From an uncultured Woeseiaceae bacterium (GTDB lineage Bacteria; Pseudomonadota; Gammaproteobacteria; Steroidobacterales; Woeseiaceae), in assembly GCA_947258565.1 (NCBI GenBank), contig CAMYJB010000007.1, forward strand, positions 1-64,000: 64,000 nucleotides of DNA, given 5' to 3'. Numbering within the stretch: the first letter of the stretch is position 1; each line of letters begins with the position of its first letter. The notes under the pieces were generated by a model. That model was not told where the DNA came from and searched no databases. It was given only the letters and a program-made list of their open reading frames with translations. Position numbers and translations under genes: made by a program. Positions 53,547-63,327 of the stretch are shown here, piece after piece.

Positions 53547-54869
53547 ATGGCAGACGTAACCATGCGCCAGATGCTAGAGGCTGGCGTGCATTTTGGGCAT
53601 CAGACCCGTTACTGGAATCCGAAGATGGCGCCCTTCATCTTCGGCGAACGCAACAAGATCCATATCATCAACCTCGAGAAGAGCCTGCCGATGGCTCGCG
53701 AGGCCTGCGCCTTTGTCAAGGCGACGGTCGCGGACGGCGGCAAGGTGCTTTTCGTGGGCACCAAGCGCGCAGCGCGCGACTCCATCCGGAATCACGCGAT
53801 TCGCTGCGAAATGCCGTTCGTGAGCCAGCGCTGGCTGGGCGGCATGCTGACCAACTACAAGACCATCCGCCAGTCCGTCAAACGCCTGATGATGCTCGAG
53901 GAAATGGCCGCCGAAGGCGGCTTCGAGGGCCTTACCAAGAAGGAAGTTCTGGGCCTGAATCGCGAGCGCGAAAAACTCGAGAGAAGCCTGGGCGGTATCA
54001 AGGAAATGAAGTCCCTGCCCGACGTGATGTTCGTCATCGACGTCGAGCACGAGGATATTGCGATCCGCGAAGCCAGGAAGCTCGGTATCCCCGTTGTCGC
54101 CGTCGTGGACACCAATTGCTCGCCGGATGGCGTGGACTACATCGTACCCGGCAACGACGATGCGATGCGCGCGATCGAGCTGTACACGTCGCTCATCGCC
54201 GATGCTGTCCTCGATGGCAAGTCGTCGCTGCCGGAGGTCGCTCTCGGCGAGGACGAATTCGTCGAGCTGGACGCAGAGGGCAACGTCAAGAAGGCCGGCG
54301 ACCGCAGGAAGAAGGGGGCGAAGAAGCCGTCCCGCAAGCCGGCCGTGAGGAAAAAGGCCGCGGTGAAGAAGCCGACAGCCGACCAGGTGACCTCGGAGAC
54401 CGCGAAGCCGGCTGCAGAGGCCGCGCCCGCCGAAGAACCGGCAGGGGAGGCCGGGAAGCCCGCCGCAGAAGCTGCGCCCGCCGAAGAGCCGGCAGCGGAG
54501 GCCGGGAAGCCCGCCGCAGAAGCTGCGCCTGCCGAGGAGCCGGCAGCGGAGTCCGGGAAGCCCGCCGTAGAGGCTGCGCCTGCCGAGGAGCCGGCAGCGG
54601 AGGCCGGGAAGGCCGCCGCAGAAGCTGCGCCCGCCAAGGAAACTGCCGCGGAGCAAGCCGCGGCCGCAGAGCCCGAGAAAGCTGCCGAAGAGGCAGCGAC
54701 GGCGGCGCCGAAAAAGAAGGTAGCGAAGAAAGCTGCCAAGAAAACGGCAAAAAAGGCGGCCAAGAAGACCGCCAAGAAGACCGCCAAGAAGACCGCGAAA
54801 AAGGCAGCCAAGAAGACCGCCGCGAAATCCGCGGAGAAGGACGAGGACGATGCGGGCAAGAGCGACTAG
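53547..54869 (+). CDS. rpsB: 30S ribosomal protein S2 with a long repetitive C-terminal tail
   Basis: 440 residues versus about 240 for typical S2. The start ([20 protein letters not shown]) follows CGGAGA. Residues 1 to about 240 are canonical S2 ([46 protein letters not shown]). After a basic linker ([11 protein letters not shown]) come five copies of a 17-residue unit, roughly [17 protein letters not shown] (residues 287-371), then a Lys/Ala segment resembling histone H1 C-termini or AlgP ([19 protein letters not shown]). It ends with an acidic DEDDAGKSD. The frame is continuous to the tsf operon. The tail could bind nucleic acid or membrane; function unknown. Confidence 0.93.
   Translation: MADVTMRQMLEAGVHFGHQTRYWNPKMAPFIFGERNKIHIINLEKSLPMAREACAFVKATVADGGKVLFVGTKRAARDSIRNHAIRCEMPFVSQRWLGGMLTNYKTIRQSVKRLMMLEEMAAEGGFEGLTKKEVLGLNREREKLERSLGGIKEMKSLPDVMFVIDVEHEDIAIREARKLGIPVVAVVDTNCSPDGVDYIVPGNDDAMRAIELYTSLIADAVLDGKSSLPEVALGEDEFVELDAEGNVKKAGDRRKKGAKKPSRKPAVRKKAAVKKPTADQVTSETAKPAAEAAPAEEPAGEAGKPAAEAAPAEEPAAEAGKPAAEAAPAEEPAAESGKPAVEAAPAEEPAAEAGKAAAEAAPAKETAAEQAAAAEPEKAAEEAATAAPKKKVAKKAAKKTAKKAAKKTAKKTAKKTAKKAAKKTAAKSAEKDEDDAGKSD
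54405..54659 (+). repeat. Five in-frame 51-bp tandem repeats in rpsB
   Basis: Units at 54405-54455, 54456-54506, 54507-54557, 54558-54608 and the divergent 54609-54659 each encode 17 residues starting Lys-(Pro/Ala)-Ala and containing AAPAEEP. Units 2-4 are very similar in DNA, so copy number may vary between strains by recombination or slippage. Confidence 0.85.
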
Positions 54870-54916
54870 TTCGTTCAGCCGCCTGAACAGAAAGCCAGAG
54901 ATCAAGAGGTACAGTG

Positions 54917-55801
54917 ATGTCTATTAGTGCATCAATGGTGAAAGAGCTCCGCGAGCGCACCGGCGCCGGCATGATGGAGTGCAAAAAAGCGCTCGTCGAG
55001 ACCGGTGGCGACATGGAAGCGGCAGCCGAGCTCTTGCGCAAGTCCGGGCAGGCCAAAGCTGACAAGAAGGCGGGCCGGGTTGCGGCGGACGGCAAAATCG
55101 TAATCAGGTCGGACGGCGGCAACGCCGTCATCGTCGAAGTGAATTCGGAAACGGATTTTGTCGCGAAGGACCAGAATTTCATCGCGTTCGCTGAGGCGGT
55201 GGCCGATGTCGCAATGGCGTCGGGCACGACCGACGTCGAGGCGCTTGCAGACGAGACACTGGCCGATGGCCGGAGCGTCGAGCAGGCGCGCACCGACCTG
55301 ATTTCGAAGGTCGGGGAAAACATTTCCATTCGGCGCGTCGCTGCCGTCACGTCTGGCGGTCCGCTGGCTCATTACACCCACGGTGCGAAGATCGGTGCCG
55401 TCGTTGCGCTGGAGGGCGGCGATGAGGAACTTGCGCGCGATATCGCGATGCACGTTGCTGCGATCAACCCGACCTGCATCGACGAGAGCGGTGTTCCGGC
55501 AGAAACGCTCGAGCGCGAGCGCCGCATTTTTGCGGAGCAGGCTGCCGAATCCGGCAAGCCAGCGGAGATCATTGAAAAAATGGTCTCCGGACGCGTAGCC
55601 AAGTTCCTCAAGGAAATCACGCTCGTCGGCCAGCCGTTCGTCAAGGACGACAAGATCAGCGTCGGCAAGCTGCTCGACAAGGCCGGCGCGAAGGTCACCG
55701 CGTTCGTTCGGTTCGAGGTAGGCGAAGGTATCGAGAAAAAGCAGGAAAACTTCGCCGACGAGGTAATGAAGCAGATCGCGGATGCGAAGAGCAAGGCCTG
55801 A
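54917..55801 (+). CDS. tsf: Elongation factor Ts
   Basis: 294 residues. The ATG at 54917, with AGAGGT 6 bases upstream, is preferred to the GTG directly before it. Signatures: [19 protein letters not shown] in the N-terminal UBA-like domain and [12 protein letters not shown], the TDFV motif that displaces Mg-GDP from EF-Tu. It regenerates EF-Tu-GTP. It follows rpsB, the conserved order. Confidence 0.96.
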   Translation: MSISASMVKELRERTGAGMMECKKALVETGGDMEAAAELLRKSGQAKADKKAGRVAADGKIVIRSDGGNAVIVEVNSETDFVAKDQNFIAFAEAVADVAMASGTTDVEALADETLADGRSVEQARTDLISKVGENISIRRVAAVTSGGPLAHYTHGAKIGAVVALEGGDEELARDIAMHVAAINPTCIDESGVPAETLERERRIFAEQAAESGKPAEIIEKMVSGRVAKFLKEITLVGQPFVKDDKISVGKLLDKAGAKVTAFVRFEVGEGIEKKQENFADEVMKQIADAKSKA

Positions 55802-55919
55802 TGCGTGGCCAACTTTTCGCAGCTAACTCCTTGATTTGAAGAGATTGCCAACGGCTATTGCGCTAGAATCTACGGTCGCCGGGAGGCGGTTCGAATAACG
55901 ACAACGGGAAGGCTTGCAG

Positions 55920-56642
55920 ATGGGTGACTCCGGGGTGCCATACGGTCGTGTACTGCTCAAACTGAGTGGCGAGGCGCTGATGGGCGAGCTGGATTACGGT
56001 ATCGAGCCCAGGACCATCAAGCGCATCGCCGGCGAAATCGCGACCGCAAGGAAACACGGCGTCGAAATCGCGATCGTCGTGGGTGGAGGCAACATCTTCC
56101 GTGGGGCCGGGCTCGCCGGCGCCGGCATGGACCGGGTTACCGGCGATTACATGGGCATGCTGGCAACGGTCATGAATGCCCTGGCCCTGCAGGATGCGCT
56201 CGAGTCGCTCGATGTTTACGCGCGCGTAATGTCTGCGCTACAGATTCACGATGTTTGCGAGGACTACATCCGCCGCCGGGCGGTACGGCACCTCGAAAAG
56301 GGCCGGGTCGTGATTCTCGCGGCGGGCACGGGTAACCCGTTTTTTACGACCGATACCGCTGCCAGCCTGCGCGCCATCGAGATCGGCGCGGATATTCTTC
56401 TCAAAGCAACCAAGGTTGACGGCGTATACGACTCGGATCCCGTGACCAATCCGGAAGCGAGCCGATACGAGACGGTGTCGTTCGACCAGCTGCTTGCGGA
56501 CAAGCTGCTGGTGATGGACGCGACGGCCGTGGTGATGTGCCGGGACAACGAGCTGCCGCTGCGGGTGTTCGACCTGACGCGGGCGAATGCGCTGGTTCAG
56601 GCGATGACGGGCGACCGTGTCGGCACCTTGGTTACTGCATAA
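55920..56642 (+). CDS. pyrH: Uridylate kinase
   Basis: 240-residue UMP kinase of the amino-acid-kinase family, forming UDP from UMP. Start 55920 follows GGGAAGG by seven bases; an upstream TTG is in frame. Motifs: [36 protein letters not shown] and DGVYDSDP. Length matches the family. It sits between tsf and frr as usual. Confidence 0.96.
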   Translation: MGDSGVPYGRVLLKLSGEALMGELDYGIEPRTIKRIAGEIATARKHGVEIAIVVGGGNIFRGAGLAGAGMDRVTGDYMGMLATVMNALALQDALESLDVYARVMSALQIHDVCEDYIRRRAVRHLEKGRVVILAAGTGNPFFTTDTAASLRAIEIGADILLKATKVDGVYDSDPVTNPEASRYETVSFDQLLADKLLVMDATAVVMCRDNELPLRVFDLTRANALVQAMTGDRVGTLVTA

Positions 56643-56672
56643 ACAAGTCGTACAAAGACTGAGGGCATAGAC

Positions 56673-57230
56673 GTGTTGGAAGAGATCAAGAAGGATGCCG
56701 GTACGCGGATGGCAAAAAGCGTGGCATCGCTACGACAGGAATTGACGAAAATTCGCACGGGGCGCGCCCACACGAGCCTCCTCGACCACATCACGGTCGA
56801 GTACTACGGCAGTGAAGTACCCCTGAACCAGGTTTCCAACGTGGGCGTGGAAGATTCCCGCACGCTGACGGTAACGCCCTGGGAAAAAGACATGGTGCCG
56901 AAGATCGAGAAGGCCATCATGGGATCGGACCTGGGGCTGAACCCCGCTACCGCCGGCACGGTAATCCGTGTGCCCTTGCCGCCGCTCACCGAAGAGCGCC
57001 GTAAGGACATGATCCGGGTCGTCCGCCACGAGGCCGAGGGCGGCCGTATCGCCGTGCGCAATATTCGCCGTGACGCCATTCACGATGTCAAGGAACTCCT
57101 CAAGGAAAAGATGATCGGCGAGGATGACGAACGCCGCGCCGAGGAGGAGATTCAGACCATCACGGACAAGTACATCGCAGAGATCGACCAGACGCTTGCT
57201 GAAAAAGAAAGCGATCTCATGGAAGTCTGA
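56673..57230 (+). CDS. frr: Ribosome recycling factor
   Basis: 185 residues, GTG start after GAGGG. The family signatures [37 protein letters not shown] and the C-terminal helix ([16 protein letters not shown]) are present, with normal length. With EF-G it splits ribosomes after termination. It abuts uppS, whose GTG follows the frr stop directly. Confidence 0.96.
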   Translation: MLEEIKKDAGTRMAKSVASLRQELTKIRTGRAHTSLLDHITVEYYGSEVPLNQVSNVGVEDSRTLTVTPWEKDMVPKIEKAIMGSDLGLNPATAGTVIRVPLPPLTEERRKDMIRVVRHEAEGGRIAVRNIRRDAIHDVKELLKEKMIGEDDERRAEEEIQTITDKYIAEIDQTLAEKESDLMEV

Positions 57231-57989
57231 GTGTCCGGATCCGAACCGACATCACCGGCCAGGCCGAACATCCCGCGGCATGTCGCTGTCATCATGGATG
57301 GCAACGGCCGCTGGGCACGGAAGCGCTCGCTTCCCCGCCATGCCGGCCATCGCGCGGGCGTAAAGTCAGTTCGCGAGATTGTCGAGAATTCCGCCCGTCA
57401 TGGCGTCCAATACCTGACGCTGTTCGCCTTCAGCAGCGAGAACTGGCAGAGGCCGGAAGAAGAGGTCGGCATGCTGATGTCGCTGTTTCTCGAGGCGCTG
57501 CGCCGTGAAGTCAAGGAGCTGCACAAGAACAACGTCAGGCTGCGCTTTATCGGCGAGCGCGATCGCCTCGACAGTAAGCTCAATGAAAAGATCAGCGATG
57601 CCGAGGCGGTGACAGCGGAGAATACCGGCCTGCGATTGCAGGTCGCCGTGGCCTATGGCGGGCGATGGGACATCGTCGAGGCAGCGCGAAATGTCGCCGG
57701 CAAGGTGGCTTCGGGAGCTATTGACGCCGATGCCATCGACGAGGCGGCTTTCGCCGCCGAGCTGCAGCTCGGCAGCGCTCCCGACCCGGACCTGCTCATA
57801 CGCACGGGCGGCGAACAGCGCATCAGCAACTTCCTGCTCTGGAATCTCGCATACGCCGAGCTGTGGTTCACTGACGTCCTGTGGCCTGATTTCGGCCACG
57901 CCGAGTTCGAAGCCGCGCTGGCTTACTATTCGCGACGGCAGAGGCGCTACGGCCACACGGGGGAGCAGCTCGAGGCCGTGAAGTGCTGA
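57231..57989 (+). CDS. uppS: Undecaprenyl diphosphate synthase
   Basis: 252 residues, GTG start immediately after frr. The cis-prenyltransferase motifs are HVAVIMDGNGRWAR, LFAFSSENWQRP, and the C-terminal RTGGEQRISNFLLWN. It makes the C55 lipid carrier for peptidoglycan and O-antigen precursors. The 3' end overlaps cdsA by 7 bp. Confidence 0.96.
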   Translation: MSGSEPTSPARPNIPRHVAVIMDGNGRWARKRSLPRHAGHRAGVKSVREIVENSARHGVQYLTLFAFSSENWQRPEEEVGMLMSLFLEALRREVKELHKNNVRLRFIGERDRLDSKLNEKISDAEAVTAENTGLRLQVAVAYGGRWDIVEAARNVAGKVASGAIDADAIDEAAFAAELQLGSAPDPDLLIRTGGEQRISNFLLWNLAYAELWFTDVLWPDFGHAEFEAALAYYSRRQRRYGHTGEQLEAVKC

Positions 57990-58768
57990 AAGAGCGCGTC
58001 ATTACGGCGCTGATCGCGGTCGCCGTATTGCTCTTCGTGCTGTTCGCGTTGCCGCGACTGGCGGCGCAAGCGGTTATCGCGCTCCTTATTCTCGCCGGTG
58101 CGTGGGAGTGGTCCGGTTTCCTCGGCTCTGGCTCGACGCCGATTCGGGCGTTGTACGTGGGTCTCGTAGCCGTTCTGATGGGCCTCGTTACCTGGCTGGC
58201 GCCGCAAATCAACGGTCTCCTGTTCCAGATTGCCCTGGCGTGGTGGGTTTGCGCACTCGTGTGGACGCTCTTCTACCCGACGCCTATTCCCGCAGCCGTG
58301 CGCTGGGTCGCAGGGGCACTGGTGCTGCTGCCGCTCTACAGCGCCCTCGTCGCGCTATACCTGGCGAGCCCGGCCGTCCTGCTCGGCGCATTACTGATTG
58401 TTTGGGCCGCCGATACCGGCGCGTTTGTCGCCGGCAAGCTGTTCGGCCGGGTCAAGCTCGCGCCGCAAATCAGTCCGGGCAAGACGTGGGAGGGCGTCAT
58501 CGGCGGCCTGCTGACGGTCGCGCTGCTGGCGGTCGTTGGCACGTACCTGTTCGATGCGCGCATGGCCGTGCTCGTGCCTTTCTGCCTGGCTGTCGCCTGC
58601 GCCTCGATCGTCGGTGACCTGACGGTCAGCATGTTCAAGCGGACAGCGGGTCTCAAGGACAGCGGCAGCATCTTCCCGGGTCACGGCGGCGTGCTCGACC
58701 GTATCGACAGCGTGGCGGCCGCGGCACCGCTGTTTGCGCTCGGCATCGCCTGGACGGGGCTGCGGTGA
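57983..58768 (+). CDS. cdsA: Phosphatidate cytidylyltransferase
   Basis: 261 residues; a GTG start inside the end of uppS. Multi-helix membrane protein with the signature region SMFKRTAGLKDSGSIFPGH followed by GGVLDRIDS. It makes CDP-diacylglycerol for phospholipid synthesis. The next gene is rseP, 168 bp downstream; the dxr gene often found between them is absent. Confidence 0.94.
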   Translation: MLKERVITALIAVAVLLFVLFALPRLAAQAVIALLILAGAWEWSGFLGSGSTPIRALYVGLVAVLMGLVTWLAPQINGLLFQIALAWWVCALVWTLFYPTPIPAAVRWVAGALVLLPLYSALVALYLASPAVLLGALLIVWAADTGAFVAGKLFGRVKLAPQISPGKTWEGVIGGLLTVALLAVVGTYLFDARMAVLVPFCLAVACASIVGDLTVSMFKRTAGLKDSGSIFPGHGGVLDRIDSVAAAAPLFALGIAWTGLR

Positions 58769-58936
58769 TGCGTTATTCAGGGCAGGTTCATGCGCGACCG
58801 GGCACGCTCCCGGCGATAATGGCGGGAACCGGCGGTCTCTGCCAAAGTCCACTATACAAGGTGGGCCCGGCAGCACCTTGCACGGGCCGAGGCAGCGTTT
58901 TCAACCGCAGGACTGCAATGAGGGAATATTCGTCGC

Positions 58937-60298
58937 ATGGGTAGTGCTTTCGGCAATCTCCTGGCCTTTGTCATCGCCATCAGCGTCCTGGTGGCTGTTC
59001 ACGAGTACGGCCATTACATCGTCGGGCGCTGGACCGGGATGAAGGTATTGCGGTTCTCGATCGGTTTCGGCAAGCCGATATGGATGCGCATCGGCGGCAA
59101 GGACCGCACCGAATACTGCATTTCCGCGATCCCGCTCGGCGGCTACGTTCGATTCCTCGACACCCGCGAAGGTCCCATTCCCGAAGCCGACGAAGGCCGC
59201 GCCTTCAACCAGCGGCCGGTACCCCAGCGGATCGCCGTGCTGCTCGCCGGGCCGGCGTTCAATTTCCTGTTCGCGATCGTCGCGTACTGGGCGCTGTTCC
59301 TGTACGGCATCCCGACGCTGGTGCCGGCCGTCGGCGAAGTCGAGCCGGGCTCCTATGCGGCGCAGGCCGGACTGGAGCAGGGTGACCGCATCGTCGCGGT
59401 GGGCGACGTCGACACGGCGGACTGGGAGTCGGCGCTCGTCGCGATGCTCAACCAGATGGTATCGGACGGCCGCGTGCCCCTGACGCTGGAGGCCGGCGAC
59501 GGCTGGCAGCGCGCCGTGACGATCGACGTAGGTGACGATGCGCGCCGGCTCACCGAACCCGGCTTGTTGTTCGAGGGCCTCGGTTTCCGGCCTTTCGGTG
59601 CCGGCGACCTGCCGGCCGACATCGGCCGGGTCGAGGACGACGGCCCAGCGAAAGCAGCTGGCCTCCGGGCCGGCGATCGCATCGTGGAATTGGACGGTGT
59701 GCCGATACTGGATTTCGCGGACCTGGTGGAGGCTGTGCAGTCGCGGGCGAACAAGACGGTGGCCGTTGATTACTTACGGGACGGGCAGCGCCTGACGACG
59801 ATGCTGGTCGTACAGGAGCGGCGCGTCGAAGGCGAAGTCCGGGGCCGCCTCGGGGTCGCTCATAGCGGCGATTTCAGCGATTTCTATTATCAGCGGCGCT
59901 TCGGGCCGGTCGACTCGATGACCCAGGCCATGGCACGTACCTGGTCGACAACCGTCTTTACGCTGCGGATGCTCGGGCGTATGGTAACTGGCGACGTATC
60001 GATCAAGAACATCAGCGGGCCGATCAATATCGCGCAGTTCGCCGGCGAGTCGGCACAGCGCGGACTGGATTACTTCCTCGGCTTCCTGGCGATCGTCAGC
60101 ATCAGTCTCGGGGTCCTCAATCTGTTACCTATCCCGGTGCTCGACGGCGGGCAGATCGTCTACCAGTCGATCGAAGGTCTGAAGGGCAGCCCGCTGTCGG
60201 AACGCGCCCAGATCCTGGGTCAGCAAATCGGCATATTCGCATTGATTCTGCTGATGAGCTTCGCTTTCTATAACGATCTTGCGAGAATCTTCGGTTGA
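58937..60298 (+). CDS. rseP: Regulator of sigma E protease RseP (site-2 protease)
   Basis: 453-residue inner-membrane zinc protease. The active-site HExxH is in VAVHEYGHYIVGRW and the second metal motif in LNLLPIPVLDGGQ. Two PDZ domains lie between membrane helices (about residues 120-290; EVEPGSYAAQAGLEQGDRI, RVEDDGPAKAAGLRAGDRI). It performs the second cut of anti-sigma E, releasing sigma E. Its stop overlaps no gene but precedes bamA by 25 bp. Confidence 0.95.
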   Translation: MGSAFGNLLAFVIAISVLVAVHEYGHYIVGRWTGMKVLRFSIGFGKPIWMRIGGKDRTEYCISAIPLGGYVRFLDTREGPIPEADEGRAFNQRPVPQRIAVLLAGPAFNFLFAIVAYWALFLYGIPTLVPAVGEVEPGSYAAQAGLEQGDRIVAVGDVDTADWESALVAMLNQMVSDGRVPLTLEAGDGWQRAVTIDVGDDARRLTEPGLLFEGLGFRPFGAGDLPADIGRVEDDGPAKAAGLRAGDRIVELDGVPILDFADLVEAVQSRANKTVAVDYLRDGQRLTTMLVVQERRVEGEVRGRLGVAHSGDFSDFYYQRRFGPVDSMTQAMARTWSTTVFTLRMLGRMVTGDVSIKNISGPINIAQFAGESAQRGLDYFLGFLAIVSISLGVLNLLPIPVLDGGQIVYQSIEGLKGSPLSERAQILGQQIGIFALILLMSFAFYNDLARIFG

Positions 60299-60323
60299 GC
60301 ATGCGACCCCCCGGAAGCTAAGG

Positions 60324-62738
60324 ATGAGATGTAGAAGACAACCGTTGCACGCCGTCGCAAGCGGATCGTTTTTCGGCCTGCTGCTCGCGCTGACGTCTCT
60401 ATCCGCAGTTGCCGACTTCGATGCGTTCGTCGTCAGAGATATGCGTGTCGAGGGTCTGCAGCGGATATCCGAGGGCACGGTTTTCAATTACCTGCCCATC
60501 AATATCGGCGACACGATCGACGATGTCCGCATCGGCGAGGCGATTCGTGCGCTTTACACCCAGGGCCTTTTTGACGATATCGAAATGCGCAGGGACGGCG
60601 ATGCGCTGATCATCGCGGTAAAGGAGCGGCCGTCGATTGAGAGTTTCGAAATCGAAGGCAACAAGGACATCAAGACGGAAGATCTCATGGAGTCCCTCCG
60701 CGGTGTCGGTCTCGCCAAGGGAAGAACATTCGACCGCTCGACGCTCGACAATGTCGCGATGTTCATGCGCGAGCAGTATTACGACCGCGGCAAGTACGGC
60801 GTGCAGGTGGATACGACCGTCGAAGACCGCCCGAACAACACGGTGCGCATCAAGATCGATGTCAAGGAGGGCGACCGCGCGAAGATCAGGCAGGTCAATA
60901 TCGTCGGGAACACCTCGTTCGATGAGGACGAAATACGAGAGGACTTCAATCTCGACACGGCCAACTGGCTGTCGTGGCTGCGTCAGGACGACCGTTATGA
61001 AAAGCAGGGGCTCGAGGGTGACCTCGAAACATTGCGGTCGTTTTACATGGATCGCGGCTATGCGAATTTCAGGATCGAGTCCACCCAGGTGGCCATATCG
61101 CCGAACAAGAAAGATATCTTCGTCACCATTACGATCAACGAGGGCGACAAATATACGATTTCCGACGTCAAGCTCGTCGGTGACATGGTGGTTCCGGAGG
61201 CTTACCTGCGCGCGATGGTGCTGGCCCAGCCGGGTTCGATATTCAATCTCGGCCTGCTGACACAGTCCGCCGAGTTCATGTCGCTGCGACTGGGCGAACA
61301 GGGCTATGCCAACGCTGAGATCGAACCGGTTCCGGAACTCGATCACGAAAACAAGACGGCCGAAATTACGTTCTACGTGGACCCGAAGAGCCGCGTCTAC
61401 GTCAGGCGTATCAGCTTCAATGGCATCGACCAGGTCGACGACGAGGTATTGCGTCGCGAGCTTCGGCAGATGGAAGGCGCATACCTGTCGAACGTATTGA
61501 TCGACCGCTCGAAGTTCCGCCTGCAGCGTCTGCCGTATGTCGAACCGAACGTCGAGTCCGAGACGATTCCGGTACCCGGCAGCCCGGACCTGGTCGACGT
61601 CGACTTCAACATGGAATACCGCATGCCCGGTCAGTTCTCCGGTGGCATTGGATATTCGGAGTCGCAAAAGCTGTTGCTGAACGGCAGCATCGTGCACACC
61701 AATTTCCTGGGAACCGGTAACCGGGTCGCGCTCGAAGTATCGACGGGGCAATTCTCCAAGTTCTACAGCATCTCGCATACTGATCCTTACAGGACGATGG
61801 ACGGTGTCCGGCGTACCGTCAGTCTCAATTACCGCGATATCACGCAGTTCACATCTGCCGCCTCGGATTTCTCCACCACTACCGCGGGCGCCACCATCGA
61901 TTACGGCTATCCCATAACCGAGTTCCAGACGCTGTCGTTCGGGCTCGCTTACCAGCGTTCGGAACTGTTGTCGTCCACGTCGAGCACGCAGCAGTCGCAG
62001 GACTGGGTTGCTAACAACGGCAACCCTTTCATTCAGGATGTCGGTGGCGGGGCCGTATTCTTCGGCACGGAGTTCGATGCCTACGAACTGATTGCGGGCT
62101 GGACATACGACAGCCGCAACCGGGCAATCTTCGCGACGCGGGGCATGCGGCATCAGCTGTTTCTCGCGGGCACGGTTCCCGGCAGCGAGGTGGAGTACTT
62201 CACTGCGCGCTACAACTCGACGATTTACTGGCCGCTCTGGCGCGGTTTCGTCTTGCGCTACAACCTCGAAACCGGGATCGGAGAGGCCCTCGGCGATACG
62301 ACTGCTCTGCCGCCGTACAAGCAGTTCTTTGGCGGTGGACCCGGTTCTGTGCGCGGCTTTCGGGAGTCCTGGCTGGGGCCGCGCGACAGTTTCGGCAATC
62401 CGTATGGTGGAAATGTTTTGGTTGCCAGTCAGTTAGAGCTTATAATTCCGTTGCCGGAGAAGTGGGCCAGCCAGGCGCGGGCGGCAATTTTTTACGACGT
62501 CGGTAACGTTTTCAACTCAGGCGAGGTGGCTTTTACCGACAAGCTCGGCAGTCCGATCGAATACAAGCCCGAGTTTGACGAACTGCGCACATCTGTCGGC
62601 GTAGGCGTTCAATGGCTCGCGCCCATGGGCTTGTTCCGGTTCAGTTATGCTTACCCGCTTAATAACTACGCCGGTAATGACAGGTATTTCGGAGACGAAG
62701 TGGAAAGATTTCAGTTCTCCATTGGTCAAGCGTTTTAA
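60324..62738 (+). CDS. bamA: Outer-membrane protein assembly factor BamA
   Basis: 804 residues; start 60324 follows GGAAG. A signal peptide (GLLLALTSLSAVADF) precedes five POTRA domains (about residues 25-415; VRDMRVEGLQRISEGTVFNY, SFEIEGNKDIK) and a 16-strand barrel with the lid motif GSVRGFRESWLGPRD. The last residues (FSIGQAF) end in Phe as expected for BAM substrates. It inserts barrel proteins in the outer membrane. It lies in the conserved rseP-bamA-skp-lpxD order. Confidence 0.96.
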   Translation: MRCRRQPLHAVASGSFFGLLLALTSLSAVADFDAFVVRDMRVEGLQRISEGTVFNYLPINIGDTIDDVRIGEAIRALYTQGLFDDIEMRRDGDALIIAVKERPSIESFEIEGNKDIKTEDLMESLRGVGLAKGRTFDRSTLDNVAMFMREQYYDRGKYGVQVDTTVEDRPNNTVRIKIDVKEGDRAKIRQVNIVGNTSFDEDEIREDFNLDTANWLSWLRQDDRYEKQGLEGDLETLRSFYMDRGYANFRIESTQVAISPNKKDIFVTITINEGDKYTISDVKLVGDMVVPEAYLRAMVLAQPGSIFNLGLLTQSAEFMSLRLGEQGYANAEIEPVPELDHENKTAEITFYVDPKSRVYVRRISFNGIDQVDDEVLRRELRQMEGAYLSNVLIDRSKFRLQRLPYVEPNVESETIPVPGSPDLVDVDFNMEYRMPGQFSGGIGYSESQKLLLNGSIVHTNFLGTGNRVALEVSTGQFSKFYSISHTDPYRTMDGVRRTVSLNYRDITQFTSAASDFSTTTAGATIDYGYPITEFQTLSFGLAYQRSELLSSTSSTQQSQDWVANNGNPFIQDVGGGAVFFGTEFDAYELIAGWTYDSRNRAIFATRGMRHQLFLAGTVPGSEVEYFTARYNSTIYWPLWRGFVLRYNLETGIGEALGDTTALPPYKQFFGGGPGSVRGFRESWLGPRDSFGNPYGGNVLVASQLELIIPLPEKWASQARAAIFYDVGNVFNSGEVAFTDKLGSPIEYKPEFDELRTSVGVGVQWLAPMGLFRFSYAYPLNNYAGNDRYFGDEVERFQFSIGQAF

Positions 62739-62752
62739 GGAATGGAAACTAT

Positions 62753-63292
62753 ATGAGTTCTATCAAGCGACACCTGCTTAAAGCAGCTGCGGGCATTGCC
62801 CTGGTATTCGTGTTTGCACTGCCAGCTGCCGCGCAGGAAGTAAAGATCGGTGTGGTCAACGTACCCGTATTGTTGGATCGTGCGCCGCAGACGAAAGCAG
62901 TAATGGATTCGCTGCAGGAAGAGTTCGCGCCGCGTCAGCGGGAGTTCATCGCCAAGCAAAAAGAACTCGAAGACTTGACCGCGAAGATTCAAAAAGACGT
63001 TGCCGTGATGGGCGAGACAGAGCGCCGTAACGCGGAGAAGAATCTGCGAGACCTGCAACGTGACGTTGCGCGGCTGCAGCAGGAATTCCGCGAGGACCTC
63101 GAGCTGCGGCAAAACGAAGAGCTTGGCAATCTGCAGCGTTCGCTTCTCAAGGAAGTGCAGGACTATGCGCAGGCCGAGGGCTACGATCTCATCGTTGGCG
63201 ACGGCGTGTTGTTCGCGAGCACGGCAGTGAATATCACGGAAGAAATCCTGCGTGCTGTAGAAGCGAATTTCCAGGCGCAGGGCGCACGCTGA
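62753..63292 (+). CDS. skp: Periplasmic chaperone Skp (OmpH)
   Basis: 179 residues. Signal peptide (AAAGIALVFVFALPAAAQ), a short beta start (VKIGVVNVPVLLDRAP) and long Glu/Gln/Arg-rich helices forming the coiled-coil tentacles of Skp. It carries unfolded outer-membrane proteins to BamA. It starts 14 bp after bamA. Confidence 0.93.
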   Translation: MSSIKRHLLKAAAGIALVFVFALPAAAQEVKIGVVNVPVLLDRAPQTKAVMDSLQEEFAPRQREFIAKQKELEDLTAKIQKDVAVMGETERRNAEKNLRDLQRDVARLQQEFREDLELRQNEELGNLQRSLLKEVQDYAQAEGYDLIVGDGVLFASTAVNITEEILRAVEANFQAQGAR

Positions 63293-63327
63293 GGCGTCGT
63301 CCTGCGGCGTAACCGCTTGCCAGGCTG

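Noticed and set aside
54405-54659. Possible CRISPR or minisatellite from the regular 51-bp spacing
   Set aside because: The unit is a multiple of three, lies in frame in rpsB and has no unique spacers, so it is a coding tandem repeat.
53519-54886. 455-residue open frame in the +1 phase over rpsB, and a 443-residue antisense frame
   Set aside because: Both are reading-frame shadows caused by the GC-rich repeats and strong codon bias of rpsB. The true frame encodes canonical S2.
58768-58944. 58-codon frame overlapping the cdsA stop (TGATG) and the rseP start
   Set aside because: Composition is not protein-like, it overlaps the rseP start codon and shows no similarity to dxr. It is more likely non-coding.
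60399-62153. 584-residue antisense frame over bamA
   Set aside because: Antisense shadow; bamA is unambiguous.
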